From positions 41,796,040 through 41,860,039 of the forward strand of contig OX439130.1 in NCBI GenBank assembly GCA_949318235.1: DNA of 64,000 nucleotides, given 5' to 3'. The stretch is from Ecdyonurus torrentis (taxonomy: Eukaryota; Arthropoda; Insecta; Ephemeroptera; Heptageniidae). The position numbers and the translations under genes are program-made. The notes beneath the pieces are model-generated. The model did no database searches, was not told where the DNA came from, and saw only the letters and a list, made by a program, of their open reading frames with translations. Of this stretch, positions 1 to 15,629 are shown piece after piece; position 1 is the stretch's first letter, and each line of letters starts with the position of its first letter.

Positions 1-299
1 AGAAGAGGAGAACGACTCTTGCTGTTTCTCGGTGCTGTTGCGAGTGTGGCAGGTAAGCCAGGTTTCCAGCGAGGTAGGGTGATGACCATACGGTCAGAAC
101 TCGCCTCCAGTCCCAGGGGAAGTACATTCTCAGGGATGTACATCTTGGTACGAAGTGCCTCTGCACGCAGTTCAGGAGAGGGCCATGCGAAGTCTACCTC
201 TTTCCACGCGTAGTGTTCTTTCAGTTTGGAGAGTACGGAGAAAGCACTCTGACAACTCGCGAGAAGCACCAAGCACCATAGTGGTGACACCAGCATGGT
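1..299 (-). CDS. Yellow/MRJP-family protein, first coding exon (partial)
   Basis: Reverse-strand coding exon that runs off the left edge; 98 residues are visible. The start ATG is at 296-294, only three bases after a good acceptor (pyrimidine-rich tract ending TTTGCAG, exon begins at 299), so the 5' UTR is interrupted by an intron. Residues 1-20 are a hydrophobic signal peptide (MLVSPLWCLVLLASC...). Then come Yellow-family landmarks: a FAWPSPELRAEAL stretch, YIPENVLPLG, and the hallmark LPRWKPGLPATLAT block, matching the same blocks in the complete paralogue at 20413-24879. Yellow proteins are secreted and act in insect cuticle pigmentation and melanin chemistry; some are dopachrome-converting enzymes. 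Which subfamily this belongs to cannot be told from 98 residues. Same strand and same 5'-UTR-intron layout as the downstream paralogue suggest tandem duplication. Confidence 0.85.
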
Positions 300-3200
300 C
301 TGCAAATGTAAAATAATATAAGTTAGATATAAATAATTAAATGTGATTTATTGTACTGTACACATGATTGTGATAGTATATTTTAACTTTCAAAAACTCG
401 CGCAGAATTTGTAATGTTATTCCTATGAGAAGAATACGCACTCGATTGAAATGGTAAAATATAGTATCACAATCGTGTATACATTAATTCTTGGGAAAAA
501 GCTTACTATTGTATACAGCTTACACTGAAACCTAATAAATCTTATACGAAACTTAAATTAAAATCTAAAATTTTGACTATAAATAACAAGCTAATATGTA
601 TAAAAATAATGCAAACAATTAAAAAGAACAACACAAGTTAACATTTTTCACACAAGTTAGAATAAAAGTACTTTCGTTTCTCCGTATGAGAGCCCCTTGC
701 ACCATAGGCAACTTTTCGAACACATAAACGTTACCTTGCAGAGCGGAATATAATGACACAATGACAGGTAAAGGAAGGGGTATAATATTGAAGCTAAACT
801 ATTTATTAATAGAAACTAAAATTAGAGCAGAGCTTGACATAAAATTATTATGATAAAAGTTATAAAGTCTGTATAGAAAAAAAAAAAGTGTTTTTAAAAC
901 ATTACAAAATCTATTTCCATGTGACAAGCGGAAAAGTGCAGATTTCACGTATCTTTTGTTATATTGAAGATGTAGATTAACAGGGCAGTTATTATACATA
1001 TATATATATATATATTTAATATGTATAACACTTATTAAAGTACCATTCAAGTTTCTTTCATTATTCACGTCCGTAGCATGTAACTGCAATTACATTTTTT
1101 TGTTATTACTTTTATACAATTTTAATAATACGACAAATGAGATTTTAAATTTAATATACAGTTGGTAATATTATTTTCACATCAATTTTTAGTTATTTTT
1201 CAGTGATATTAGTATATATTATATGATATAAATAATTATTATGTTTTTCTCATTAGAGGATGTATATTAATTGCATGGTACAGTACGGAGCTTATAGCGG
1301 AACTGTATAAGATATAAAAATATTGGTACCTGGTACACAGAGGTTATTTTAATCACGCCGTAAGAACAATTGTAATTTATCTCTTTGCAGCTTGAATAGA
1401 AAATCATAAATTTAACAAGGACGTACCTTGTCATAAAAATGAAAGTATTGTTGAAAATGTAAACAAAAAATATTATAGTCGATAAAATAATAATCAATCA
1501 ATTAGACACCACATTTACTTTTTTTAATTAAAATTATGAACATTTATATATAAAATAATAAAAACATGAACGGAAAAAAAATATAGTGTTATTCTTGTTA
1601 AAATTCAATATTTTCTTTCAATCTAAATTGATAATTAGTGATTAGAGATGTGTATAATAATTAATAACCCTTTGGGATTTTGTTGCGAATTACTAAAGGG
1701 GATAATATGTATTTAATTTAATTGTTGTACATGAATTGATGCAAATAACTGTACGATAGAACGACCTATGTAAAGACATAATACAATTGCTAGCAAAATG
1801 TATCTCTTCTACAATATAAGTTATTATTATAGCTTTAATTCTGTACGATTAAAAATATTAATTAATTCATCGTGTAGGTAGTTTATTAGAAAATAATTAT
1901 CAAATGCTTATTTATAAGATACAAAATTTAAATAGAACTATAATAGATTAATTTATAAATAAATATTATGTACCATTATGAACACAGCTTGTTTTTTATG
2001 CGAACTATAATATTCTAATTCCTTTATATTATTATTATTATTTACACGTTTCAATAAATTCTAAAATTTATAATACAATAATATCATTCACCACAAAATA
2101 CCATTTGAAATTCTATTTTCAAAAAAGTACATAAATAATTATCCTACATAGCACATTTGTGTTCAATATTGCATACATTATGTTGTAATGAACAGATGTT
2201 ACTGAAATTGGTCTACTATAATTATTGTGCAGTTATATTTGTACGTGTAGGAAGTTGTATATTATTTATTAATAATATAAATGAAATAAAATACCGTGAA
2301 AAGCCATCCTGCATGTACTCAATTTGGTATAACGGTAATTAAGTTGTCATATATGTCAAGCAGAAGAAATGCAAGTAATTTTTTTAACAATTCATATTTT
2401 ATTACACAATATTTTTTATTAATTAAAGTGCGTTCAATTATATTATGCTTCGTCATTTGAGAGTATCTCATGAATTGGTTATAGAAATACTATAATATAG
2501 GACATGAATTATCATAATAATAATATTGAACGGAGAGAGTTTTCATTCACTTTTATATCACGAAAATGATTTGCATAATTATTCAATTGCACTTTCAAAC
2601 TTATAAACACATGTACAAATTTGAAGGCATTTACACATTTGTATACCTTAATTAATTTAATTTCACCAATTTTATATAGTAATAAATTTAATTTAAAAAT
2701 AATATATATTAGCAATAAAATTGAATCATTTAATTCAATATATAAAAATAAGATAGTTTTACTCGTACTTACATTTTTTTATAATTTAAATATCACGAAA
2801 AGGCAATCTCATTATAAACTAAATAATACTTTAACATTTTCAACCTTATACATTAGGATAGTTTTAATGAACTAAATACGAGGTGTTTGGAAGGCAAGTA
2901 TATCTCAGCATATCTATTGGAGCGTGGGATGACCTGAGTTGTAAGAAGAGAGACGGTGACAGAGCAGAGAGAGAGTTAACTAACTAGACAATTTAGAACA
3001 CTAAAAATCTATTATTTACGCTTTTAAAGTTAAGATAACAATTTTAATATTCTAAACATATATACGTTCACATTAATTGTCCAGCATAGAAGAAACACTA
3101 TTTTTATTCATTTGGCTCAAATTTAAAAAGATGTTTTATAAATTGGACATTAATCCCAAAAAGTCTACAAATCAGAAGGTTATAGAAAAAGAGTGCAAAC

Positions 3201-4419
3201 TGAAGTATATAGTTTTGAGCTTTATTTTAATATGGCTGACGGTTAAGATAGCGTCTGTAAATCAAAATATTTCTGTAGTAAGGGGAGTAGTTTGATAAAA
3301 TATTGATAATGTTAACAACACCACTGTAATGTTGATATTGTACCATTATTATTACATGAGAATATTTTATTAAGGGTTGTATGTCCACTGCACACCTGGG
3401 TCTAAATTTTTGTATGCCAAGTGAAGATCCCGTGAGGATCCCTCGTTGAAGGAGTCATTGTCATAATTGGCCTTAAATTTGACACCCTAATTCTTTTTAA
3501 TGTCTGTGATAGTCAATGGCAAATAAGGTAACCTAAGATAATTTTTTTAGAATACGTGATTATAAGATAAGGTAGGAAAAAATATTGAAATTAAAATGGG
3601 GTTTTAAGGGCTTAAAATTTTTATACGTTTTTTAATGCAAAATATTGCATGGTAATCCCATAAACAACGTGCAGAAAAAGAATCTTGCTAGCTCTGCAAC
3701 TTTTAGTCCTATCAACCTATTTTTATTCTTCGTTAATTATAGCTTGCATTTAATATTTTAGAACTATACTATTTAGCTGTGGAAGACGGACAACATTTTT
3801 TTTTTTTTTTTTTTTTTTGCTGGACATGTGACATTATTTTTGTCCTCTCTTTATAGCCGATATTTTTTCTTCCTTTTATGTTCCAGTTAAATAGATAAAA
3901 GAAGTGCATTGTTAACTACCACTAGATGTCATCTAATAAAAAAAATTGACATGACTTGAGTTGAATAACTCTATACGTACTTGGTGCTCAGTACACCGCA
4001 AGCAAAGCACGGGCGCGTGGAGCCCTACTATACTCATAAAATAGCAGCACTTTCACCCTCCATGAAGTCACGCGCCGCTAAAAAACGATTCATCTTTCTT
4101 ACTTTATACTTTGCATCTCAAATAAAAAATAAAACATACATGAACATGATTTTTTTTTCTTTACAAAGAAACATCATGTGAGTTTGAGTATTATTGTCAA
4201 TGTTTTGTTAGAAAACTTTCATTTTGTGATGCTTTTTAATATTGTAATTGTCCTAAAAATTATAATATCTTTTGTCTACTCACTTATGATTGTGTAACTA
4301 AACTAGACATAACCAAACAAATGAATTAATATTATCTTTATACACGAGAGAACAATACAAGAGAACTATTTTTGCTGTCAGTTTACTACCTCGTTACTTC
4401 AGGATTATGTAACAAGTGT

Positions 4420-4519
4420 TGTTCGTAGACCCTGTTCTTTTGCACCAAAAAATGCGCATTCCAATTGAATAGCCAAAGTTGATCGTCATTTTAGGAGCAG
4501 AGAACAGGGTTTACGAACA
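4420..4519. mobile_element. Small inverted-repeat (MITE-like) element, 100 bp
   Basis: Terminal inverted repeats of 19 bp with one mismatch: TGTTCGTAGACCCTGTTCT at the left and its complement at 4501-4519. Weaker pairing continues inward for roughly another 15 bp. No coding capacity; class not determined. Confidence 0.5.
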
Positions 4520-5218
4520 GCATTTAAAGTTAACATATAATTGTTTGAAAAAAGCACGCGTTGTACTATTAATAATAATAGGGAAAGAAACTATTTTGAT
4601 TTCAATCAAAAGTTTATGTTATTCGTGAACAATATTAAAACTTTGAAGGTTATCAAAAGACCTTTAATGTCTCTTTTAACAATATAAGTTCAAAAACTTT
4701 TGTTTTCATTTCTTCTTATATTGTTCAAATGTACAGAAATAACTTTAATATTTTATTTTCATACTATCAAATTTAAAGAAGTATGAACCGATCATAAAAA
4801 TCATAACTTCACAATATTTTTTATAAGCATCATTTTACAAACAAACAAGTAATAACGTATACAGATTTTAAAATAAAAATTTATTATGTTTATATTTTGA
4901 TACATGGTTTTCTGTTTGAAATATGTTACTTTGATTTTAATGTGAAAGTATGTTGGTGAAATATTACTGCAATTATGTTGTCTTCATAAGTATTACTATA
5001 TTATACACGCAAGGATAAACACTTATTATTTAATTTATTTATTTATACTACATTGAAATTTTAACTCGTAAATTTGTTTATTGATTTGTTATGTTTTGTA
5101 TTTCTTCTAATAATAATTTAATTGAAATAAAAATAGTAGTAATAAATTTTAGCAAAATTATATAACATAATATATTATTACATTCTATTTATAGATATAT
5201 GAGAATACAAGGCATGGT

Positions 5219-5555
5219 GGGTCACGGGGTATGGTATATAGGTAACTAAATATATTTCCCAATAGAATGCATTATATTATGGTGCATTGCCAGACAATTG
5301 GTGTTATTGTACTATTACTACATATAACCATTTTACCATTCGTTATTGACGATTAGCTTGCGTAAATTTTCACCAAAGTAAGCACTTATTTGAAAAAAAT
5401 AAATATTATACTCTAGTTTTTTTAAGCATTTTTTTCATTCGTAAATATATTAACAATGCGACGTGAAAGTAACTTTCTGCACCCTCAAAACTTGAAAATA
5501 CTGAAATGACAAAGTAAACGAGAGAAAAGTGGCACACCATACCCCAGATTACCCT
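5219..5555. mobile_element. MITE-like element with GGGGTATGGT inverted termini
   Basis: Left end GGGTCACGGGGTATGGTAT and right end ACACCATACCCCAGATTACC are imperfect inverted repeats about 335 bp apart. The interior is non-coding. No clear target duplication was seen, so boundaries are approximate. Confidence 0.4.
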
Positions 5556-6439
5556 AAATGTATAATCAGATCTCTTTATAGCTTTAAGGCATAAAGGAGA
5601 AACAAAAGTATATATACGTAAGTCATAATAAAAACTGGAAAATATTAAGTAATGTAAATAACTTTAAGTGTCAATTTAAAATAATGTTTGTTTACAAGTC
5701 TTGTTTTATAAACTGTGTATATTATGAAAAGTTATTACCGTGAAAGGCGCATTACTTGAAACCACACAAGATCAAAATTGATTATATTTTGTACGTGGCG
5801 GAAATTATTCCCACAACTTCTTGTTAACAACTAAACCACAAACATTTTAAGTAAAAGGCTATTTTTGTACATCACAGTCTCAAAATTATTTTAAAATTAC
5901 GTTCATTTTTATGAAGTTTCTTTAACTTAATGCACTATAATAGTGTAATTTATCATGCAAACCTTAAACAAAAGAATTTTTGTTGAAAGAAACTGTAACT
6001 TTAAGATATAAGCTATATCAATTATTCAAAATTTATAATTGCTGCTTTTATTGATCTTATTTCATAATAATATATAGTTTAAAAAAATACTAATTAAAAA
6101 ATATATTTTTACAATAATTATAAGTGATTCTTTATCTCTAAACTGAAAAAATTACTTATCGATTATCAATTCTTGTAAAATATACAACGATAAAGAAATT
6201 TTGCAAATAACATTGTACGAGTATGACGTACAGTATAATATTTTGTTGTTAGAAGTTATTATTTGGCCTTATTTTGTCTGTGGTGAAAAACAACTTTGTT
6301 ATACTGTACGTACACGTACAAGTACACGTACTCTGTAATCTTTGTACTTGCTATGTATGGAAGGAGAAAATTTAAAGTTATATTTAAAAAAAAAAAAAAA
6401 AACTATGTGAAAACTTTACAATGTAATTTATCGGTGATT

Positions 6440-6511
6440 AATTTAAAAATAAAAAAAGCTGAAAACATGTGAACGTGTATGATCCTTTTAAATATTTCCA
6501 ACCTAGGTAAA

Positions 6512-6549
<38 letters not shown>

Positions 6550-6634
6550 TAGCATGTGAACGTGTATATTTCCCTTTAATATTTCCAGCCTAGGCAAAGT
6601 AGTTTTCAAAAAAAAAAAAAAAAAAAAAAAAAAA
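6440..6634. repeat. Tandem duplication of a ~60-bp unit with A-rich tails
   Basis: Two direct copies, at about 6465-6512 and 6550-6601, share CATGTGAACGTGTAT followed by AATATTTCC(A/G)(A/G)CCTAGG. Each is followed by a long poly-A run. The arrangement looks like a tandemly duplicated repeat unit ending in poly-A. The minus-strand reading frame across it is only a by-product. Confidence 0.5.
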
Positions 6635-9600
6635 CGTAATTAATGTCAGTAATGCTAAAGGATAGGAAATTAGGAGATCCTAAGCTTTATCCGCGCACCT
6701 CGCTGATAACGCCGTTCATTTGAGTATGTTTTTAAATTTAGTGTAAGATTTCTGAGACAAATTCCTACTATGGATATTTATTAATAGAAATGATGATGTA
6801 TAGAAAAAAATATATAGAACAAAAAAGTCATAGTGGGGTAACATTGGAACTCAGTTTACAATGCATGACATCATGGTACGTGAAGCAATGTAATTTTATG
6901 CAAAACTAGTGTAGACTTATACTGGACTCCATAGAAAGTAATTTTATATTTAATAATGGCTATTACAACAATGCATATACTTCAAACTAGAGAAGAGGGA
7001 AAGAAAGAGAATAAATTTGGAATCAATCCAATTCAAATGCACATAAAATTAAATTTTAAATCCATACATATATATATAGCAAACAAAAACTAAACTAAAA
7101 CTTTAATATAGATTTATTTTGAATATAAAATAGAATGAACTTTGCGTGTTATAAAAAATAATAGTTCAATTCTTTGAATATATTTTTATATAAGAAATTG
7201 AACTAAAAAATATAATAATCATAATAATATCTCATTACATCAAATAACATAAACTTTCATGTTTATAAATTCTTATCGGAAAAATTTAAAAACATGTAAT
7301 AAAATAATAATAAAATGTCTTAAAAATAAATAATATAGCAAAATTTCATTTCATTCTCGTTTGGTAATTGTTTTTATTTATGTGGTGGGGTGAAGTAAAA
7401 AATTTGGATGCAATGATGTTTACAATTCTTACTTAATTTAAACCTATGTACATATTAAGCACATTCTGAAACTTTTCAAACTAAACTATAAGTTCTCATT
7501 AACACTTACAATACATATCACTACATAATATCGATATAAATCGTTTTATATAACCCAGTTTTGAATGGTCCACTAATGTGTAATGTCATTACCAGTATAT
7601 GTGTAATATATGCATAAGTAAAAAAAAAAAAAAAAAAAACTTGGGCGTGAGTAAATTAATCACACATCAATGTCTTTATAATATTCATTCAGTAATATGT
7701 TTTGTGAATGTAGAAGTGAATTGTAGCCAACAAATTCATTAGCAAAACTTTATTATACCATGCAGAAACATATGACTATGCTTTAAGTTATAAATTTTAC
7801 TTTGAATCTGCATCACGTCAAGAAAAAAAAAAGTTTAGAAACTTTAACATACATAATATTTATGGATATTTAAATATAATACATCTTTGTGGTAATAAAA
7901 CTGTAAGGAATATAAAAATTATACATAGAGTTTTGGAAACGTCGTGCTAAAGCTGTTTTAAATGAAAACTTTTGGTGGTTTTATAAGCTTATCCTTTAGC
8001 TATAAAACATGGTGTTTAACAATTTTATGTACTCTTCTTTCACTTGTTGCAAACTTTAGTTTTTTAAAAAATAGTTTTTTATAGTTATATATAGATTTAG
8101 TAAATTATTTTTTTAAATGAAATATGGGCAGGAATACATCACCAGAGGTGACTGCAGTGGGTATAAATTTTATTTCTAAAACTTTAAATTTTGAGACTTT
8201 ACTACTTTTTATACACTCTAAAAATGCGTATTACATTCAATCATTCGTAATATAATTTAAATTATTCATTGAGTCATCAACAGTTAATTAGTTTTGAAGA
8301 TTAATTAGTTTCTATATTGCATAATCATAGGTACAGAAATAAATAAATACCCCTCTGATGTATGAATTTTAAATCTGCAACGATGAAACTTTTGACATTT
8401 CTTTATGTTTCATATTAGTATCACAACATGCAGCACATTACTAATGTCGTGCAATAGAAATCTACTTCGCAAAGATGAATGAAAGTTTCTATAATTTTTT
8501 TATGTGTGGGTCTGTGGCTATTTGTGGTGTAATGATAATACAGTAAAAAGTAAAAACAATATCTTAAAACATTTATTTTTCTTTCTTTCAGGAAAAAAGA
8601 AAATCTCAAATTAACAATTGCCTTTTTTTTTCACTTCCAATTTCGATCAAATCTCGTTTAAATTTAACATTATGTATAAAACCATATGTCGTATTATGTA
8701 ATTCTGGCCGGACGAGAAATTAAAAGTCACATTCACGTTAACAATTTCATGGTCTTGACTCATATTTCGATGTCAATAAATTAAACACTTTTTTTTTTAT
8801 AAAGTATTGTAATAGCAACTTCAATATATGTAAAAACATACATAATGAGGTTAAGTATGATCATAATAATTTTGTAAGATCCTTGAACGAGATTTTAATT
8901 TTCAATATATAGTTCAATTAAAAGGTGTTGTAAAATGTAAATATAAAAACTTGTATGGAAAAGTATGTATAGCCCTTGTCTCTTTAATACTCTTTAATGT
9001 TGAAATTTTTGAAATATTAAATAATTAACTAAAAGATGTACGTAGTAGGTACACTTGTAATTATTTATAATTTTGAGTTATATGGTCAGTTCACACGGTG
9101 TAATAGTTGCAATAGATTGCATGCAATCTCAATTAAAAAGCACTTGCAATCAAATTTATTAAACATTTATTTTCATCACGGAAAAAAAGTGTGAAAATTG
9201 GAACTTCTCTTTAAAAATAAAACCACCCCTAAAGCAATGCTGGTATAATTATAATAATATGTTATATGTAGTAAAATGTGATCAAAACAACTCACATGGT
9301 TGTAGGGCATTCCCATACATAAAACTAATCAAATTTCCCCCCTGATGGAACAAACACGAAGAGGAAAACAAAAGAAGATAGTGGGTGTGACGTCACACTT
9401 AGCCCATATTTCCAGATTCCCTATACCATACAGTAAATAAATAAAGATTTGGATCTGTGAGTTGAGAGCTTTGGCTTTTACTTTCACGCTAGTCCTAATT
9501 CATATCTTGTGTAAGATAAAAACCACTTGGACGTCATGACATAATCTAAATTATTTTAAATCCTAACTGGTTGATCCGGTCTTATATAATTCCTGTATAT

Positions 9601-12099
9601 ATTGTATAATATTTTGGCACTTCAATATTTAGAGCAAATTTAATTATCATATTTTATCATTCCTCAATTTTTAATAAGAAAATTTCAATAATTTAAGAAT
9701 AATTTTAAAATTACAAAATGCGAATCATATTTCTAGTACATTTTATTTCAATTTATGTCAATTTTCTATCACAAATGAATATTGCTTTTCATGCTTTTAT
9801 AAGTTTGAAATATCAGCATTTTATAACATTATATTTTTCAAGGGGCAATTATGAATCATGTGTTACAATTTTATGCTACAAAAATTAAAGTAACTATTGC
9901 AGTTATTTTTAATGATCCATTTGATTAAGTGTTAAAAGAGAAAGAAATGGAAAGATGAAATTTTTTAGTTAAAATAATCTCTTAATTAAACACGTACATT
10001 GAATCTGCTAACTTTCACTGATATTGAATTTCAGATATAGACAAAAAGAAATAAAAAGCAACAAATAAAATAAAAATACTGCATTTATTACAGTACAGCA
10101 TTATAAAATAATAAATTAAATAAATCCTCGCGTATAATATACGTAATATTAAAACGGTTTTAATATTCAAATTTGTAATTAAAATGTTATAAATATGTAT
10201 ACAGTAATTTTATACAGTATGTATGTATATTGTATATATTGTACATACTGGTGATATCTCTATCTCGTTAAATTATAAAACGTGATGGTGAGGATTATAT
10301 TCATACGTTGCAGTAATGTCCAATTACGCTTCAGGAACAATGAATAATTGGTGCTTCCCCAGCTTTAACAATTATCACATTATCATCGCGCATTTGATGA
10401 ATACTTTATGAAAATTATTATATTGTTATTTTGATAATTCATAATTACATATATGTATCGCATATTCTATATAAAGTTCATTGTTTGAAGTGTTTTAATG
10501 TAAGTATAACAACCAGTTTTCAAGGACATCAACGAACTGGCAAGCAAGAAAATTGCATATTTTATTCTCTTATACATTTTTTTTTTAAATTGTTAATATT
10601 TATTTTATTTTGTATATTTTTAATGTAATTTAATATAAAAAAATTCATTCGTCTGAATATAGTCTATTTAGTTAACAACATTATAAAGTTTCAAATTAAT
10701 CTGATTTATGATATGTAGAGCAAATTAATGTATGAAAACCACGGCATCATTTTATATAATGATGCTCCCTAATATTGATTATAGTAATCACTCAAGCACT
10801 ATTTTATGTAAGTTAACGATCGAGACTTACGGTTTATATGAAGTGTTGCTGCAGAAGGTTTATTAGTCCAAATGTAAAGCTGCACACGAGAGGGAAACCA
10901 AATGTGAAGGGAATACATGCACTGTCTCTCGCATTTATAACTTCGTCTCAAGAGTGGGGGAAATACATTTTTAGTTTTTATTGTATACCCAAATATATCT
11001 GATTTTTTTATACATATGTCTGACAGTTGATTAGAGGTTATTATCATAAAGTGTAATTTTAGTTTTTGTATTTGTTAACATTTGAATTTATTACTCGAAG
11101 ACTTTGCTATAAGTAGCTATACTAGACTTTCCTGTCAATGTTTGATGTGATTTGAACACCAGAATTATAAACTCATTAGAGGATGACATTATTTACGTAC
11201 TTCTAATACTTCATAAACATTATGTAGATATCCTGTAATTAAAAATATAATAAAAACCTCATCACAAGATGGGATCTTATTACACATACATTTTGAATTT
11301 TAAAATAATTCCAATAACAACAATCGTAAAATAGTATAAATTAATTGAATTTTTATCACCTTATATTTAATTATTTTGTTATAAAATGAATGTTTTATTT
11401 TCATAAAATTTGCTACACTCTAATTGATCATTGTTATTCCCAAATATGTTATTTGAATTTGTGATGTATGAAAAGGAAATATAGAAATATATTTGTATGA
11501 GACTTCTCTTCATGATGAAACAGTATATTTAAATATATCAACAAAATTTCTGCATGAACAACTTCATAAGAAACACAACTCAAACATAACGACGTTTTGC
11601 ATACATACATGATCATTGAAAAATATTTTTAAAACTTATATTTCTAGAGGGCTTTAAAGTTTCTAAGATATGGCTTACTGTTCAAGTCGATTCCTAAGAT
11701 GTTTTATTTACGTAAAAGATCTGCAAAATACAAACAATGTCATGAAAAGCTTATAATATTGCTCTTTTCGAAATAGAGCGAGAGTTGTTGTGCATGCAAC
11801 TATTTTACAATAATTTTTTCTATTATACGTTTCTAAAACTAATCTATTAATATTTCATTGTCATGTAAAGTTTAAATTATAAAAGTATAATATATATAAC
11901 ATTAAAAAAAAAAATGACAATTCCCACAAAACACAAAATTGCGGTTACTTTTTTTATTTTTATACTCACATCTCCGTTTATTACTTTTATTTATTATTAT
12001 TTTTTCACCTGGCAGCTTTGCTTAATTTAATAACATCATAAATGTCCTGAAGCTCAGCTTATACAAAAACTAACTTGAATTTAATATTAAAAAAAACAT

Positions 12100-12101
<2 letters not shown>

Positions 12102-12166
<65 letters not shown>
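12102..12166. repeat. (GA)n microsatellite
   Basis: About 32 uninterrupted GA units. Confidence 0.95.
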
Positions 12167-12169
<3 letters not shown>

Positions 12170-12688
12170 CATTTTCTGTGCTGGATTTGCTTTGATTAAA
12201 ATATTGGCTTTGCTTGATAATTCTCTTTGATGGTTCTTTTCTGTTACAAAAATAAAAATTATTGTGGATAACATTGACTTTTGTGTGGTTGAAAATTAAA
12301 TATTGTTTTTGTTGTAATAAAGTTTATCAATTTTTTTTAATGCTGAATCCATGTAGAAAAAATAACAAATGATATATTATTATATTAACCTTTTGCTTGC
12401 ATATGTGACTAAAAACTAAAAACTATAGGTAATACACTCTTTACAATTTTTATATAAAGTGAATTGCATGCTATAAAAGTTTGTATAACCATGATTTTGT
12501 ATCAAGGTGAAGGTTTTTAAAAATAACAATTCACTTTCATAAATTAAATAATGTGCAAAATAAGATTTAATAAAATATTAAAAAATTGAGTTTTATTGAA
12601 ATTCGCACATTCCATTAAAGCATCTATTTAAAGCATAGTATATAGAAAGTGAAATGTGAATTATAATATTATGATGAAAACGAAAAAG

Positions 12689-12719
<31 letters not shown>

Positions 12720-12848
12720 TGATTACATCTCTCTGAACTAGATTATTGTTATTATTCCGTAATTGGTTTGCAGAACAAAAATTAAGACTCTTGAATCATT
12801 TAATTTTTGAAAGTGGTGTGCGACCTGATATATTGTGCTATTTTAACC

Positions 12849-12970
<122 letters not shown>

Positions 12971-15288
12971 GAAAGAAAAATGAAATGGTAAATTAAATCT
13001 TTATTACAGCGTAAATTATTCTAAAAATAAATATAAAATTTTATTTTGAATTTTTTTATTATCTTTATTGTTATGTTATATGATGAACAATACTACGCTT
13101 TATTTACATTTTAAATTTTAATTATATTTTATAATTACTTTCTCCATGTCCTTCATACGCATGAACGTAATTATACACTGAAAAATAAAGTTTTACATAT
13201 TAAAAAACATATATTCATATTTTATATGTTTTAGAAATACCCTTGCATGACATTGAAAATATTTGCACTTGTTCTCCAATTTGTCAAGGTTATAAAATAT
13301 ATGCCTGCAACCATTTTAATGAAAAGTAATATATTTTTTTATTAATAATATATTATATTACGTACTTTAAGTATACTTAACAAAAATTTTAAATAGGGAT
13401 GAATAAATTGCAGGTGAATTTCTTTGAGTAAAACTAAAACATGTGTAAAAAAGTAAATTTACTTCATTACTCTATAAATCACTGTTATATAATATAATAT
13501 TTATAGGTTTTTAATTTATTGTCGAAACTTCTCAAACATATTTATTTATCACTTAAAATAAATAAATTAAAGAAATTTTAATTTTGATTGCTTACTCATT
13601 ACAACTAAAAAGTTTGTTTTATTATTGATGAATTAGAAAAAAGTGAAATAAAACTTTTTTTTTATTGGTTATTTTAATACAATTGCAAATTCCTTGTTTC
13701 TGACGTTGAATTATAATACTATTTTATGAACATGTTAAAAAAAAGTACAGTATAGCAAAAAGTATTATTAAGATCAGGAGTATGCCCACTCTATATTATT
13801 TAACTGTATATTGTTACCTTGCGTAAATATTATGTATTTCTCAGTGTGAAAATAAAAGTGACCCCGCCCGAGTCTTGCTCCGCGTTCTTGTAGTATGTGT
13901 GGATATGGGATATAGTACGTATTATGGAGAAACTAATCTAGGTCTCAAATATATACGGTAGACTTGCCTCTAGCAGGTTGTGAGATGACCGACTGGTCTT
14001 ATGTGTCCCTTTCAAATATCTAAGCAATTAACAAATGTCGAACTCTTACAACATATTTTTGCTCTTATATAACCAGTACAAGCAGTTTATATGTAGGATA
14101 TTGGAATATTATTTTGTCGTATGTGTGGGTGAAGTTGAAAGATCTGTTAAGCGAAGAGGTGGATGGATGTAATATGAACTCCTACTTTAATTGGAAATAT
14201 ATATAATATATATTTTTTTTTTTTAGAATGGAGCTTTGTATTATGGGGTTTAAATTTTTTAAAGAATTTTAAAATTAAACTAAATTACTTCCTATCCTTT
14301 CTCTGCTTTTCTTTTTTACAATTTGGTACTTAATTTTTACATTTTTATTTTCAAAAAAATTATTAAATTTAATTTGGATGTAATTTTTATAAAATATTAT
14401 CATCATCTTTTTATTCAATCAATTTTGTTTAAAATTTATATAAATTTAATACTTGCATTCTAAATTGGTGGATGTTCAGTACTTTAGTATATTTTGTAGA
14501 ATTTGAGATGTATTTTAATATACATACTACAAAATTATAAAATATGTAATCATTTTAGTGGTTAATTCTCTAAGTTACTAAAAGTGGGAGATTTTAGTTT
14601 TAAGAAAATTCTATTTTTCAAATATTATATTTTGTATAGCTTATTTTGTAATAAATCTCTATAATCGACCAAAATATTCCTCACAATAAATCTCACGCAA
14701 TAGTTCCCCTAAATATTCAAGATATGTTTGCAAAATTAAACCTGAAACAAAATAAAGTAGCTTTGAAAAATAAACAGTAGCTCGATGTTATATTTGAAAC
14801 AAAAAAACTTGTTACATCTGCCACTCCAGTAAGCATACATAATGTAGATGTAGACCCATCGGTTCCATTCTCTTGAAAAACTATAATAATAAATCATAAA
14901 ATATTTATGAAGGTCGTTGCAATCATCTTATATATTACGCTCTCTTTGTAATTCTACTTGTTGTAATAATAATAAAAAAAGATGAAAGAAGTGAATGTGA
15001 TCTGGAGTGTTACGTATATCGTTATGTACAGTCAAAGACAAAAATTATAACATTTTTTCCAAGCATATCAATACACTACACATGTAAACAAATAATTAAA
15101 TTAGTTTTTAGCCTTGAAAGTTAGAATGCTATTTCCTGTTCAAATATTGATTTAAAAAATATATATATAATTGCATTGACATTATACATATTACGTGCAT
15201 GCATTATACGAGAGGAGGCGAAGGGTAAATTATATTATTGGCTTTTAGCAGAAAGAAAACTTGCAGTAAATTATTTAATTGTTACTTA

Positions 15289-15629
15289 AAGGCACAGAAA
15301 ACATGAAACAACACGTTCTTTTTAATCATTAAACACAAAATGGGATTTACAAAACTGATGATAATTTTTACCAGGATGTAAATGTGGCTCCACAAGAGAG
15401 CGTGAAAAAACTGTAAATTATGCAATTTGCTCTTTGCCTGTTCATGACGTCAGAAACATGCAAAAACTAAACTGTTGAGCGGATTGCATAGATTGAAATT
15501 TTCTGATCACTGCTACGGCGCTACTGTTCGGTTTTGAGACCAATTAATGTAATAATGTACGTTATTTATGTAAGTCCCATCAAGTGTTTTGTGATGTAAA
15601 TGCTTATGTTTTCATGTTGTCTATGCCTT
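15289..15629 (+). mobile_element. MITE, AAGGC-terminus family, copy 1 (341 bp)
   Basis: Terminal inverted repeats AAGGCACAGAAAACATGAAA at the left and its near-complement (ending ATGTTGTCTATGCCTT) at the right, flanked on both sides by TA. A second copy lies in the opposite orientation at 40206-40553, alignable along its whole length, which fixes the element boundaries. TA duplication and no ORF suggest a non-autonomous Tc1/mariner-type element. Confidence 0.75.

Noticed and set aside
3361..3480. Possible SINE or exon near a GATCCCGTGAGGATC hairpin
   Set aside because: Slightly GC-richer, but no promoter boxes, ORF or repeat partner in the window.
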